DNA from: Senegalimassilia sp003474385
GTDB taxonomy: Bacteria > Actinomycetota > Coriobacteriia > Coriobacteriales > Eggerthellaceae
Direction of reading: 5' to 3'
Assembly: GCF_003474385.1 (NCBI RefSeq)
Contig: NZ_QUCY01000006.1
Coordinates: 38,096-102,095 of the forward strand
Length of the DNA stretch: 64,000 nucleotides
Part shown: piece after piece, positions 1 through 9,825 of the stretch
Position numbering within the stretch: the stretch's first letter is position 1
Layout: every line of letters starts with the position of its first letter
The notes under the pieces: generated by a model
What the model was told of the DNA's origin: nothing
The model's input: the letters and a program-made list of their open reading frames with translations, nothing else
Databases searched by the model: none
Made by a program: the position numbers and the translations under genes

Positions 1-1065
1 CGCCAAAAACGCCGCCACCGCCACCTCGTTGGCGGCGTTCATGACGCACGGCAGCGTTCCGCCAACGCCGCCGGCGTGGCGGGCAAGTTCCAAGCAGCGG
101 AACGTGTCGGTGTCGGCCGGGGCGAACTCCAGGCTTCCCAGCTTGGTGAAATCCAAGGGCTCGACGGGCGCTTCCCAGCGCTGCGGATAGCTGAGCGCGA
201 ACTGGATGGGAATGCGCATATCGGTGGTGCCCAGATGCGCCTTCACGCTGCCGTCGGTGAACTCCACCATGGAGTGGATGGCGCTTTGCGGTTGGACAAC
301 CACGCTGATCTTGTCGTAGGGCATGTTGAACAGATGATGCGCCTCAATGACCTCCAAGCCCTTGTTCATAAGCGTGGACGAATCGATGGAGATCTTCGCG
401 CCCATGTTCCACGTGGGATGGTTCAGCGCCTGAGCAGGGGTGATGCCCTCAAGATCGGCGCGCTTCCTGCCACGGAACGGGCCGCCAGAGGCCGTAACCC
501 ACAAGCGGGAGACCTCTCGCTCGGATTCGCCCAGCAGGCATTGGTAAATGGCACCGTGCTCGGAGTCGATGGGCATGAGGGCGCCCGCCGGGCCCACCGC
601 GGGGGCCGTGCCCGCCGTGCGACGCTGCGCATCCACCTGCGCCGCCAGTGGCATGATCAAATCGCCGCCCACCACCAGGCTTTCCTTGTTCGCCAATGCA
701 AGGACCTTGCCCGCACGCAGCGTTTCGTAGCTTGCGCGCAAGCCGGCAGCGCCTACCAGCGCGTTGACCACCACGTCCGCCTCGGGCAGACGCACCAGGT
801 CCACCACGGCGTCCATGCCGAAACCCCACACGCCTTGGGCGCCGGCCTGCTCGCGCACCTCGGACGCGATCGACTGGTCTGCCAAGCGCTCATCGCCCAC
901 GGCAAGGTTGCGCACGTTATGGGCGCGCGCCTGCGCAAGCATATCGCCTACGCGCGTGTTCACCGCCAAGCCGACGATCTCCAGCTCGTCGGAATGCTGC
1001 CGAACCACGTCGACCGTTTGCGTCCCGATGGAGCCCGTGGAGCCGAGAACAACGATGCGTTTCAT
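1..1065 (-). CDS. dxr: 1-deoxy-D-xylulose 5-phosphate reductoisomerase, C-terminus cut by window edge
   Basis: Cytosolic NADPH-dependent enzyme that converts DXP to 2-C-methyl-D-erythritol 4-phosphate, the committing step of the MEP isoprenoid pathway. The reading frame opens with MKRIVVLGSTGSIG, the Rossmann nucleotide-binding motif typical of Dxr. It continues through NALVGAAGL, LANKESLV, the metal and substrate segment IDSEH, the ASGGPFR loop, and HPTWNMG with SSTLMNKGLE, all family hallmarks. About 355 codons are present and the C-terminal domain lies beyond position 1. It is the last visible gene of the pyrH-frr-uppS-cdsA-dxr operon, 65 bases after cdsA, with a perfect 10-bp hairpin in that gap. 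Identification is secure from motifs; only the end is unknown. Confidence 0.95.
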   Translation of the reverse strand, partial: MKRIVVLGSTGSIGTQTVDVVRQHSDELEIVGLAVNTRVGDMLAQARAHNVRNLAVGDERLADQSIASEVREQAGAQGVWGFGMDAVVDLVRLPEADVVVNALVGAAGLRASYETLRAGKVLALANKESLVVGGDLIMPLAAQVDAQRRTAGTAPAVGPAGALMPIDSEHGAIYQCLLGESEREVSRLWVTASGGPFRGRKRADLEGITPAQALNHPTWNMGAKISIDSSTLMNKGLEVIEAHHLFNMPYDKISVVVQPQSAIHSMVEFTDGSVKAHLGTTDMRIPIQFALSYPQRWEAPVEPLDFTKLGSLEFAPADTDTFRCLELARHAGGVGGTLPCVMNAANEVAVAAFLA

Positions 1066-1095
1066 GAAAGCCTCCGATCATCTGCGAATACAACT

Positions 1096-1124
1096 CGAGC
1101 CAACGCCGCAAGAACGTTGGCTCG
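1096..1124 (-). other. intercistronic hairpin between cdsA and dxr
   Basis: Perfect 10-bp inverted repeat (CGAGCCAACG, 8-base loop, CGTTGGCTCG) in the 65-base gap between cdsA and dxr. No T-tract follows on the minus strand, so it is more likely an mRNA stability or processing element, or a weak partial terminator, than a full terminator. Confidence 0.5.
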
Positions 1125-1130
1125 TTCGAT

Positions 1131-2057
1131 TTACCAGCTAAAGGGGATGCACCCGCCCGCCACCAACAAGATGGCAGAGGCGACCGCCACTAAAAACAGG
1201 CTGTCGCAACGGTCGAGCAGGCCGCCATGGCCCGGCAGCAGCTTGCCGGAATCCTTGAAGCCCACGTTGCGCTTGATGCGGCTTTCGGCCAAATCGCCGA
1301 GCACGCCGCACAGGCCGCTGATCACGCCGAACGCCATTGCCATGGGAATGCCCAGGTTCAGCCCGGGGATAAGCGTGAACAGGCACCAGAACAGCGCCGA
1401 CCCAACCAAGCCTGCGAAAAAGCCCTCCCAGCTTTTCTTCGGCGACACGCGCGGCGCCAGCTTATGCTTGCCGAACTTGCTGCCGACCAGGTAGGCGAAA
1501 GAGTCGTTCGCCCACACGCTGAAGAAGATGCCGAGCACCAACACGCCGCCCCACGGATGCGGCAGCGCCTGGCGAACCACCACCAAGCCGGAAAGCAGCA
1601 TGCCGCAATACGCCGCGCCGAAGAAGCTGACGCCCACATCGGGGATACGCGCGCGCATCCAGAACACATACCACACGATAAGCGCCAGCAACAGCACGAG
1701 ACTGACCATAAGCGCGCCCGACAACCCGAAGAAGTGCACGCTGAGCGGATAGAGCGCCGCCGCCACGATGCCGAGCATCTCGTTTGGCAGCTTCGCATCG
1801 GCGCGCAGCATGTAGTAGAACTCCCCCGCGCATACCGCAGCGGTGGCGGACAGCAAGGCCAGCGTGGTCCATTCGCTCGCAAGGATGCACAGCACGGAGA
1901 CGGTAACGTATATGAACCCCGTGCGGAAACGAACCTGCAGGTCAGAAGCGTTCTTGAACTTCTGCGGCGTTTTCCGGTACGCGAAATCCTTCAAGCGCTC
2001 GCCGCGCGAGCGCTCTTCCGCGCACCGCTGCTCGCCGCCTTGCGGATCCTCGGACAT
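1131..2057 (-). CDS. cdsA: phosphatidate cytidylyltransferase
   Basis: Membrane enzyme that makes CDP-diacylglycerol from phosphatidic acid and CTP, the precursor of all anionic phospholipids. The 308-residue protein has a charged N-terminal tail of about 40 residues followed by several hydrophobic segments. The CdsA signature sits near the C-terminus as KRNVGFKDSGKLLPGHGG-LLDRCDS, including the conserved DS/K and GGxxDR residues. The N-terminal extension is longer than in E. coli CdsA, so a later start is possible, but the upstream gene uppS ends on the base directly before this ATG, which supports the chosen start by translational coupling. It sits in the order uppS-cdsA-dxr, which is common in bacteria. 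Confidence 0.93.
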   Translation of the reverse strand: MSEDPQGGEQRCAEERSRGERLKDFAYRKTPQKFKNASDLQVRFRTGFIYVTVSVLCILASEWTTLALLSATAAVCAGEFYYMLRADAKLPNEMLGIVAAALYPLSVHFFGLSGALMVSLVLLLALIVWYVFWMRARIPDVGVSFFGAAYCGMLLSGLVVVRQALPHPWGGVLVLGIFFSVWANDSFAYLVGSKFGKHKLAPRVSPKKSWEGFFAGLVGSALFWCLFTLIPGLNLGIPMAMAFGVISGLCGVLGDLAESRIKRNVGFKDSGKLLPGHGGLLDRCDSLFLVAVASAILLVAGGCIPFSW

Positions 2058-2840
2058 CTATTTCACCGCCCCGAAGCGCCTATCTCGGGATTGGAACTCC
2101 AGCAGACAGCGCAATAACTCGTAGCGGTCGAAATCAGGCCAGAGCACGTCGGTGGCCACGAACTCGGAATAGGCGACCTGCCACAGCAGGTAGTTCGACA
2201 GGCGCATCTCGCCGGACGTGCGGATGACCACTTCAGGGTCGGGGATGCCGACCGTGTACAACCCCTCGGCGAACTCGGCCTCCGTCAGCGGCGCGGTGGG
2301 GTCGCCTCCCTCGGCCGCCGTTGCCAGCGCCCGGCGCACGCACGCCTCGGCGGCATGCAGAATCTCCTGCCGCGAGCCGTAGTTCACCGCAACGACCAAG
2401 GTCATGCCCGTGTTGCCACGCGTTTTCAGCCATGCTTCCTCGAAAGCCTCGCGCGTTTCGGCGGGCAAGGCCGAAAGGTCGCCGATGGTGCGCACGCGCA
2501 CGTTCTCCTCATGCAGGCCATCGACCTCGGCCAGCATGGTCTTGGCGAACAGGTCCATCAGGCCAACGACCTCTTCCTGAGGGCGCTTCCAGTTCTCCGT
2601 GGAGAACGAATAGATGGTCAGATAGCGAACACCCAGGTCGGAGGCACACCGAATGGTCTCGCGCACCGCCTCGATGCCGGCCTTGTGGCCCTTCAGGCGA
2701 TTCAGCGCGCGCTTCTTCGCCCAACGGCCGTTGCCGTCCATGATAACGGCGACATGCTCGGGGATCGCCCGTGGGTCGAGGGCAGCAGGGTCCAGGCCCT
2801 TGGGCGGATTCGGGAATATGTAATCAAGCGTCTTGTTCAT
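2058..2840 (-). CDS. uppS: isoprenyl transferase (undecaprenyl diphosphate synthase family)
   Basis: Cytosolic cis-prenyltransferase that condenses farnesyl diphosphate with isopentenyl diphosphate to make the C55 lipid carrier for cell-wall synthesis. The protein of 260 residues begins MNKTLDYIFPNPPKG. It shows the catalytic P-loop HVAVIMDGNGRWAKKR with the essential Asp, the YLTIYSFSTENWKRP segment, and the C-terminal PEVVIRTSGEMRLSNYLLWQ motif with the active-site Arg and Ser residues. The open frame extends upstream to 3059, but family length, the start of homology and an AAGAGG ribosome site just before 2840 support this ATG. It abuts cdsA with no gap. Confidence 0.95.
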   Translation of the reverse strand: MNKTLDYIFPNPPKGLDPAALDPRAIPEHVAVIMDGNGRWAKKRALNRLKGHKAGIEAVRETIRCASDLGVRYLTIYSFSTENWKRPQEEVVGLMDLFAKTMLAEVDGLHEENVRVRTIGDLSALPAETREAFEEAWLKTRGNTGMTLVVAVNYGSRQEILHAAEACVRRALATAAEGGDPTAPLTEAEFAEGLYTVGIPDPEVVIRTSGEMRLSNYLLWQVAYSEFVATDVLWPDFDRYELLRCLLEFQSRDRRFGAVK

Positions 2841-3116
2841 GGGCAGCCTCTTACATAAGGGAAAAGCCAACCGGCGGGGAAACCGCCGGCTGGCACTAGG
2901 GAAACGCTCATAAGAGCCGGATGGCGCAACCCGGTTGCGAACCAGGGTTGCGAGGAGATCGGAGATGCGTTGGACGAAAGCAGGAGCCGCTCCCCCATCG
3001 TCGACCCGGCCGCGCAGACTGGCAGTAGCCAGCCGCGCCCACACAAGCCATGAGCGCACGATGCGCCAGGACCCGCAGCTCCGAGCAACGGATTCGCCGG
3101 CAGGCGAACGCCGCTC
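2841..3116. other. frr-uppS intergenic region with two hairpins
   Basis: No credible gene in 276 bases. Near uppS is an inverted repeat at about 2867-2893 (arms of 11 with one mismatch around GGAAA), followed on the minus strand by a short T-rich run, a possible weak attenuator. At about 3092-3107 is the palindrome TTCGCC-GGCA-GGCGAA. A related hairpin with the same GCC-GGCA-GGC core lies at 11729-11752. Confidence 0.5.
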
Positions 3117-3674
3117 CTAGATCTCCATGACCTCGGCTTCCTTCTTCTTGAACACCGCGTCGACTTCGGCGACGTACTTGTCAGTGAGCTTCTGGATCTC
3201 AGCCTCGGCGCGGCGCTGCTCGTCCTCGGGAAGGTTGTCTTCCTTGACGGACTTGGCAACGTGGCTGTTGCCGTCGCGGCGGGCGTTGCGGATGGCCACG
3301 CGGGCCTCCTCGGCGTACTCCTTGCACTGCTTCACGAGCTCGCGGCGGCGATCCTCGGTGAGCGCGGGGAACGGCAGGCGGATGACCGAGCCGTCGTTGT
3401 TCGGCGTGACGCCCAGGTCGCTTTCCATGATGGCGTGCTCGATGGCACCCAGGACGCCCTTGTCCCAAGGCTCGATGACCAGCATATGAGCGTCGGGCGT
3501 TTTCACGCCCGCCATCTGGTTGATGGGCGTGGGGACGCCGTAGTAGTCCACCTTGATGCGGTCGAGCACCATGGCGTTGGCGCGGCCCGTGCGAACGGTG
3601 CCGAAGGCGTTGTGCAGGCCGTTCACGGCGCGCTGCATCTTCTCCTCGGTTTCAAGCATGATCTCGTCGATCAT
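3117..3674 (-). CDS. frr: ribosome recycling factor
   Basis: Cytosolic factor that, with EF-G, splits post-termination ribosomes. The length of 185 residues is exactly typical. Conserved stretches include the N-terminal helix with FGTVRTGRANA, the domain II segment VDYYGVPTPINQMA, LVIEPWDKGVL, NNDGSVIRLPFPALTEDRRREL, and the C-terminal helix with KEDNLPEDEQRRAEAEIQKLTDKY. It lies 54 bases downstream of pyrH, the usual bacterial order. No anomalies. Confidence 0.98.
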   Translation of the reverse strand: MIDEIMLETEEKMQRAVNGLHNAFGTVRTGRANAMVLDRIKVDYYGVPTPINQMAGVKTPDAHMLVIEPWDKGVLGAIEHAIMESDLGVTPNNDGSVIRLPFPALTEDRRRELVKQCKEYAEEARVAIRNARRDGNSHVAKSVKEDNLPEDEQRRAEAEIQKLTDKYVAEVDAVFKKKEAEVMEI

Positions 3675-3728
3675 TTCGGTTCCTTTCCCTTGAGCGCCCG
3701 CCCTGCCCGGGCGACGCGGAAGACGTTA

Positions 3729-4445
3729 CTACTCTACGGTGGTTCCGACGTCCTCGCCCTTCAGCGCACGGGCGATGTTGCCCTGCACCGTGAGGTCGAA
3801 CACGATCATGGGAACCTTGTTGTCCATGCACAGGCTGGTGGCCGTGGAGTCCATGACATTGAGCCCCTGCGAGAGAACCTCCATGTAGCTGATGCGATCG
3901 TAGCGCTTCGCATCGGGGTTCTTCACGGGGTCGGAATCGTAGACGCCATCGACCTTCGTGGCCTTCATGAGCACGTCGACGTCCAGCTCGCAGGCGCGCA
4001 GCGCCGCGGTGGTGTCGGTGGTGAAGTAGGGGTTGCCCGTGCCGGCGGCCAGGATGACCACGCGGCCCTTCTCCATGTGGCGGATGGCGCGGCGACGGAT
4101 GTAGGGCTCGGACACTTCCTGCATGTTGATGGCGCTCTGCACGCGGCTGAAGATGCCGTGGCGCTCGAAGGCGTCCTGCAGCGCCAGCGCGTTCATGACC
4201 GTGGCCAGCATGCCGATGTAGTCCGCCTGGGCGCGGTCCATGCCGTCGGTTGCGCCGGAGACGCCGCGGAAGATGTTGCCGCCGCCCACCACGATGGCAA
4301 GCTGGACGCCATCATGCACCACGTCGGCGATCTCGTCGGCCAGGGAATCGACCACCTTCGGATCGATGCCGTAACCAAGGTCGCCTGCCAGCGCCTCGCC
4401 GGACAACTTCAGCAGCACGCGCTTGTATCGGTATTCCTCGGCCAT
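3729..4445 (-). CDS. pyrH: uridylate (UMP) kinase
   Basis: Cytosolic hexameric kinase that phosphorylates UMP to UDP, feeding pyrimidine nucleotides into RNA, DNA and cell-wall precursors. The 238-residue protein has the amino-acid-kinase fold motifs RVLLKLSGEALAG at the N-terminus, VVGGGNIFRG for phosphate binding, and the C-terminal half with NPYFTTDTTAALRA and KATKVDGVYDSDP. The start at 4445 has a GGGAGG ribosome site 5 bases upstream; the frame is open further upstream but without homology. It is the first gene of the pyrH-frr-uppS-cdsA-dxr operon. rpsB and tsf, which often precede pyrH, are not here; a transporter gene ending in its own terminator is. Confidence 0.97.
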   Translation of the reverse strand: MAEEYRYKRVLLKLSGEALAGDLGYGIDPKVVDSLADEIADVVHDGVQLAIVVGGGNIFRGVSGATDGMDRAQADYIGMLATVMNALALQDAFERHGIFSRVQSAINMQEVSEPYIRRRAIRHMEKGRVVILAAGTGNPYFTTDTTAALRACELDVDVLMKATKVDGVYDSDPVKNPDAKRYDRISYMEVLSQGLNVMDSTATSLCMDNKVPMIVFDLTVQGNIARALKGEDVGTTVE

Positions 4446-4503
4446 ATGCAACCTCCCGGTTAAATCGTAAAGCGTTTTAAGCTTCCCTATCTTACCTGAA
4501 AAC

Positions 4504-4535
4504 GGAAACGGCCGCCCATCGGGGCAGCCGTTTCC
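4504..4535 (-). terminator. intrinsic terminator after the cystine transporter gene
   Basis: Inverted repeat GGAAACGGC ... GCCGTTTCC followed on the minus strand by GTTTTC. It separates the transporter transcript from pyrH. Confidence 0.75.
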
Positions 4536-4568
4536 AGGCTTTTCACGCAAAGGACAAACGAGCAGGGG

Positions 4569-5981
4569 CTAGGCCTTCTCGATGCCGTCGGCGTTGATGA
4601 CCGCGGCGGGATCGCTGTACATATCGCGATCGAGGCCGCCGGTGAAGTTGGACGACGTGACGCCGGCCACCATGGAGTCGCTGACGTTGAGGGCGGTACG
4701 GCCCATGTCGATGAGCGGCTCGACGGATGCCATCAGGCCCACGATCTCGATGGGCAGGCCCATGGTGCCCAGCACGATGAGGCTGGCGAAAGTGGCGCCG
4801 CCGCCCACGCCGGCAACGCCGAACGAGCTGATGACGATGACGGCGATCAGACCGATGACCCATGTGGGATCGAACACGTTGATTCCCACGGTGGGGGCGA
4901 TGAGCGTGGCCATCATGGCCGGGTAGATGCCCGCGCAGCCGTTCTGGCCGATGGACATGCCGAAGCTTGCCGCGAAGTTGGCCGTCGCCGGATCGACGCC
5001 GAGCGCCTTGGACTGCGTCTCGATGTTCATGGGAAGGGCGCCGGCGCTGGTGCGCGACACGAACGCGAACGAGAGCACGGGGAAGGCCTTCTTAAGGTAC
5101 GTGATAGGGCTGACGCGGTTGCCGGCCAGGATAAGCAGGTGCACCAGGAACATGGCGATGATGGCCACGTAGCTGAAGATGATGAACTTGCCCAGGTCGA
5201 GGATGGCGGCGTAATCGCTGGTGGCGGTCACGTTCGCGATCAGGGCGAGCACGCCGTAGGGGGTAAGGCCCACGACCATCTTCACGATGCACATGACGAT
5301 GCCGTACAGGCTATCGATGAGGTTGCTGAAGAACTGCGCCTGCTCGGAATCACGGTCGCGCAGCTTCAGGTAGGCCAGGCCCACGATAGCGGAGAAGATG
5401 ACCACGGCGATGGTGGACGTGGAGCGCGTGCCGGCAAGGTCGGCGAACACGTTGACGGGGATCATGGACAGAACGGTCTGCGGGATGGTGGTATCGGCGA
5501 CCTTGTCCTGACGCGTCTGCAGGGCGTCGAGCTTGGTTGCGTCAACGCTGCCCTGCGTGAAGTCCGCCCCGGCAAGGCCCGACAAGGCGATGGTCGCCCA
5601 GCCGAACAGCGCCGCGATGGCCACCGTGATCAGCAGGACGGCAAGCACCGATCCGCCGATCTTGCCCAGGTTGTCGACGGCCTTCGTGCGCGTGAACGCG
5701 CCGACGATGGCAACGAACACCAGCGGCATGACCAGCATGCGCAGAAGATCGATGTAGCCGGTTCCCACCAGCGACATCCAGTCGAGCGCGGTGGTGGCGG
5801 CGTCGCTGCCGCGGCCCAGCGCCAGCTGGATGCCCGCGCCCAGCACAATGCCCATGCCCAAGGCCGTGAACACGCGGAACGTGAAGCTTTTATCCTTCGC
5901 CTTCAGATAACGCAGCACCGCGATGAGCGCCGCGAAGATGACCAGCACGGCAAGCACCGGCCCCAATACGTCGAACGACAT
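4569..5981 (-). CDS. TcyP-type L-cystine / dicarboxylate-amino acid:cation symporter
   Basis: Predicted inner-membrane secondary transporter of the DAACS (SLC1-like) family. The 470-residue protein has an N-terminal hydrophobic helix, then FTFRVFTALGMGIVLGAGIQ, the core DWMSLVGTGYIDLLRMLVMPLVFVAI, a serine-rich re-entrant loop around SFAFVSRTSAGALP, and the C-terminal FGVAGVGGGATFASLIVL and MGRTALNVSDSM segments. The N-terminal third resembles Bacillus TcyP (YhcL-type cystine symporter) more than the GltP or DctA groups, so cystine uptake is the best inference; another amino acid cannot be excluded. It has its own promoter and a long leader hairpin, and ends in its own terminator. Confidence 0.85.
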   Translation of the reverse strand: MSFDVLGPVLAVLVIFAALIAVLRYLKAKDKSFTFRVFTALGMGIVLGAGIQLALGRGSDAATTALDWMSLVGTGYIDLLRMLVMPLVFVAIVGAFTRTKAVDNLGKIGGSVLAVLLITVAIAALFGWATIALSGLAGADFTQGSVDATKLDALQTRQDKVADTTIPQTVLSMIPVNVFADLAGTRSTSTIAVVIFSAIVGLAYLKLRDRDSEQAQFFSNLIDSLYGIVMCIVKMVVGLTPYGVLALIANVTATSDYAAILDLGKFIIFSYVAIIAMFLVHLLILAGNRVSPITYLKKAFPVLSFAFVSRTSAGALPMNIETQSKALGVDPATANFAASFGMSIGQNGCAGIYPAMMATLIAPTVGINVFDPTWVIGLIAVIVISSFGVAGVGGGATFASLIVLGTMGLPIEIVGLMASVEPLIDMGRTALNVSDSMVAGVTSSNFTGGLDRDMYSDPAAVINADGIEKA

Positions 5982-6018
5982 GTCTCTCGTCTCCCTTTTC
6001 CGTTTCGAAGCGATACGA

Positions 6019-6067
6019 CGGGCGGGCGAACCACCGGGAAACGCACCCGGGAGCACTCGCCCGCCCG
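6019..6067 (-). promoter_or_regulatory. long leader hairpin in the transporter 5' UTR
   Basis: Nested inverted repeat just ahead of the tcyP-like gene: outer arms GGGCGGGCGA / TCGCCCGCCC, inner arms CCCGGG / CCCGG. It begins about 37 bases upstream of the start codon, inside the leader predicted from the promoter at 6097-6126. It does not match a riboswitch class I recognise. Confidence 0.5.
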
Positions 6068-6096
6068 TCGCAGCTCCTGCTTACAGCGTGTCGTTA

Positions 6097-6126
6097 ATTA
6101 TGCGCCTACTTTACCTAGTAGTGCAA
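6097..6126 (-). promoter_or_regulatory. sigma70-type promoter for the cystine transporter gene
   Basis: Minus-strand TTGCAC (6121-6126), 18-base spacer, CATAAT (6097-6102). Transcription would start near 6090, giving a leader of about 110 bases that contains the 6019-6067 hairpin. Two TCATGA palindromes lie upstream at about 6191 and 6221 and could be operator sites. Confidence 0.6.
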
Positions 6127-6257
6127 TGGGCTTACTACGATATTTTCAGGCAGCTGGCTATCGGTCAAACCGCATGCGGAGCGACCCGCCTCATGAAAGG
6201 CAGCGGCTCTGCCGACCTGCTCATGAATGGTAACCGGCCACGATGGGCGCAAACGTC

Positions 6258-6295
6258 CAAAAAATGGGAACGGCCCCAAAACAGGGGCCGTTCCC
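6258..6295 (-). terminator. intrinsic terminator, second of tandem pair after htrA
   Basis: Perfect 12-bp stem GGGAACGGCCCC / GGGGCCGTTCCC with a 6-base loop, followed on the minus strand by ATTTTTT. Confidence 0.85.
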
Positions 6296-6331
6296 GCGGG
6301 AAAAGGGAAAAGGAAAGGAAAAGGGGCTTTC

Positions 6332-6374
6332 GGCCCCACGCGAGGTGCGCGGATCGCTCACCTCGCGTGGGGCC
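6332..6374 (-). terminator. intrinsic terminator, first of tandem pair after htrA
   Basis: Perfect 16-bp stem (arms 6332-6347 and 6359-6374) about 40 bases after the htrA-like stop. A pyrimidine-rich CCCCTTTTCC tract follows on the minus strand. Confidence 0.75.
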
Positions 6375-6414
6375 GCTCGGCGTTTAATCGAGCGGCCCGT
6401 AAAGACCGCAGCTG

Positions 6415-7854
<1,440 letters not shown>

Positions 7855-8178
7855 GGCGTTCTCCTTGCTATCGGAGGCGCAGGGCCCTTATCGCCCTGCG
7901 TTTTGTTTGACAGGGCAACCTTACCACGCCACGGCCTTCCTCGACGGCGCTTGCACCGTTTCGTCACCCGCACGTCACTGAATTACATCCCCTGGTGTAC
8001 GGTTTGCGGACCGCAAAACACCGAAGCGCCGACGCGCGCACGCGGCATTCCGAACCTTGCGCTATCCTATCCAGCGTGAATCGATGCGCCCAAACGGCGG
8101 ACGGCGAAGCGCCCGGGCACGCCGCCAGCGGCCCGCCCGGCAAGACGGCGAAGCGAAGAAGGAGACGCGAACCCCGTG
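7855..8178. other. divergent intergenic region, htrA-like / macrodomain
   Basis: 324 bases between divergent genes. Contains the inverted repeat GCAGGGC-CCTTATC-GCCCTGC (about 7879-7899), which falls in the htrA leader and, read on the plus strand, is followed by GTTTTGTTT. Promoters for both genes must lie here, but I cannot assign convincing -35/-10 pairs. Confidence 0.5.
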
Positions 8179-9018
8179 ATGCAATTGGTAAAGGATATGG
8201 CCTTTTTGGTGAATCACCTGATGGACGAGCGGGGCGCGGGGAGCAAGCACGTTGAGCCGCAAGAGGACCCGCGCTGGTTCATGGAGCAGTGGGAGCAGTT
8301 CCGCGCGCTGGTGAACACGCGCGAGCCGAAGCCCGCTTCGCCGGAGTTTCTGAAGGTGCAGGACCGCGTTCTCCAGCTCATGGTTGCCGAACCGGGCATC
8401 ACCGAAGCCGACGAGCTTGCGCGCACCGCCTCCGACCCGCGCCTGAGCATCTGGCGCGGGGACATCACGGCCCTGCGCTGCGACGCCATCGTCAACGCCG
8501 CGAACAGCGCGCTTCTGGGCTGCTGGATTCCCGGGCACCTGTGCATCGACAACGCCATCCACACCTTCGCCGGCGTGCAGCTGCGCCTGAAGTGCGCGCA
8601 GATCATGCGGGAACAAGGCTACGAGGAGCCGGTCGGCCGCGCGAAGGTCACGCCCGCCTACAACCTTCCCTCGCATAACATCATCCACACGGTCGGCCCC
8701 ATGACGAAAGGAAAACCGACGCTTGAACAGCGCAAACAACTGACGCAGTACTATATCAGCTGCCTGGATGCGGCATGTGCGGCGAAGGCGAAGTCGGTGG
8801 CGTTCTGCTGCATCTCCACCGGCGTGTTCGGGTTCCCGCAGCAGGAGGGCGCACAGACCGCCGTGCAAGCGGTGAAGGCGTGGCTGAACTCTCGCGCCGC
8901 CGACGAGCCCGGCGCCGACATGCACGTCATCTTCGACGTGTACACCGAGCAGGACGAGAACTTCTACCGCGCGATCCTCGGCGAAGACGAGAAGCCCGAG
9001 AGCGACACGGAGGAGTAG
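8179..9018 (+). CDS. zinc-type macrodomain protein, predicted protein-ADP-ribose hydrolase
   Basis: Predicted to remove ADP-ribose from proteins. The 279-residue protein has an N-terminal helical extension (1-90) and a macrodomain (about 95-265). The ADP-ribose pocket is visible as WRGDITALRCDAIVNAANSAL and CISTGVFGFPQ. Between them is the Cys/His motif GCWIPGHLCIDNAIH, characteristic of the zinc-containing macrodomain class found with SirTM sirtuins in Gram-positive pathogens. Here no sirtuin, lipoate ligase-like protein or GcvH-L gene is adjacent, so the usual lipoylation-linked operon is missing. GTG at 8176 directly precedes the chosen ATG and is an alternative start; GGAGA lies upstream. 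It is convergent with ecfT. Confidence 0.85.
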   Translation: MQLVKDMAFLVNHLMDERGAGSKHVEPQEDPRWFMEQWEQFRALVNTREPKPASPEFLKVQDRVLQLMVAEPGITEADELARTASDPRLSIWRGDITALRCDAIVNAANSALLGCWIPGHLCIDNAIHTFAGVQLRLKCAQIMREQGYEEPVGRAKVTPAYNLPSHNIIHTVGPMTKGKPTLEQRKQLTQYYISCLDAACAAKAKSVAFCCISTGVFGFPQQEGAQTAVQAVKAWLNSRAADEPGADMHVIFDVYTEQDENFYRAILGEDEKPESDTEE

Positions 9019-9057
9019 GCCCTCCGCTATCGCCTTACCACGCCCCGCGAATCGAGG

Positions 9058-9825
9058 CTATAGCAGCACGCTCAACGCAACAGCCGCCGCCGCGATCGCA
9101 ACTGCCACGGCAAGCGCCGCGAAGTCGATGCCTGCGAACGGGTACTCCTTGAAGCCGCTTTCCCGGGTTCGCAGATTGAAGCCTCGCACCTCGGCGGCGA
9201 TGGCGGCGCTGTTGGTCTTGCGCACCGACGACACCAGCAGCGGAACGCACAGCGGCATCATCAGGCGGGCCTTCTTCAAGACGCCGCCGTCGAACTCCAC
9301 GCCGCGCGCGGTCTGCGCCTCCATGATGCCCGCCATATCGTTCATGAACACGGGGATGAAATGCACGGTGGACATGAACGTGAACGCATACTTATACGGC
9401 ACGTGCAGCACCTTGACCAGCGCATTCGCCATGTCGGTGAGCTTGGTCACGTAGAACACCAGGAACAGCGGCACCGCGCACGCGACCAGCCGCACCACGA
9501 TGAGCACCGCCGCGGCAACGCTCCCCGTGCCGATGTAGCCCCACGGCAGCTGCGCCAGCACATCGCCTTGCGGCGTGAACAGCAGCGCGATCAGCGCCAA
9601 CACCAGCGAGAACAGCGCCACGGCCTTCGCCAGGCCCAGCGTTTGCGAAACCATCTTGCATTGCACGGCGAGCACCGCATCAAGCACGATCACCAACGCC
9701 AGCAGCACAAGGTTGCTGGTGGCGAAGCAGGCGATCACCAGCAGAAACGCCGCCGCCAGTTTCGCTACCGGGTTCATTCGGTGCAGCAGGCTGTCGCCCG
9801 GCACGTATTCCAGGAAGCCCTTCAT
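9058..9825 (-). CDS. ecfT: energy-coupling factor transporter transmembrane protein EcfT
   Basis: Membrane scaffold subunit of an ECF importer; it couples the two ATPases to the substrate-binding S component. The 255-residue protein starts MKGFLEYVPGDSLLHRMNPVAKL, the typical EcfT N-terminus, has 5-6 hydrophobic segments, and carries cytoplasmic coupling helices with AQTARGVEFDGG and a second region at AAIAAEVRGFNLR. Both contain the expected A-R-G type motif that contacts the ATPase subunits. Its start codon overlaps the ecfA2 stop by 4 bases. It is the last gene of the trpP-ecfA1-ecfA2-ecfT operon. Confidence 0.93.
   Translation of the reverse strand: MKGFLEYVPGDSLLHRMNPVAKLAAAFLLVIACFATSNLVLLALVIVLDAVLAVQCKMVSQTLGLAKAVALFSLVLALIALLFTPQGDVLAQLPWGYIGTGSVAAAVLIVVRLVACAVPLFLVFYVTKLTDMANALVKVLHVPYKYAFTFMSTVHFIPVFMNDMAGIMEAQTARGVEFDGGVLKKARLMMPLCVPLLVSSVRKTNSAAIAAEVRGFNLRTRESGFKEYPFAGIDFAALAVAVAIAAAAVALSVLL

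Larger units (their letters stand above)
5982..6414. other. intergenic region between htrA-like gene and tcyP-like gene
   Basis: 433 bases without a supportable gene. From right to left it holds the two tandem terminators of the htrA-like gene (6258-6374), about 130 bases with the TCATGA pair, the transporter promoter and its leader hairpin. Confidence 0.7.
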
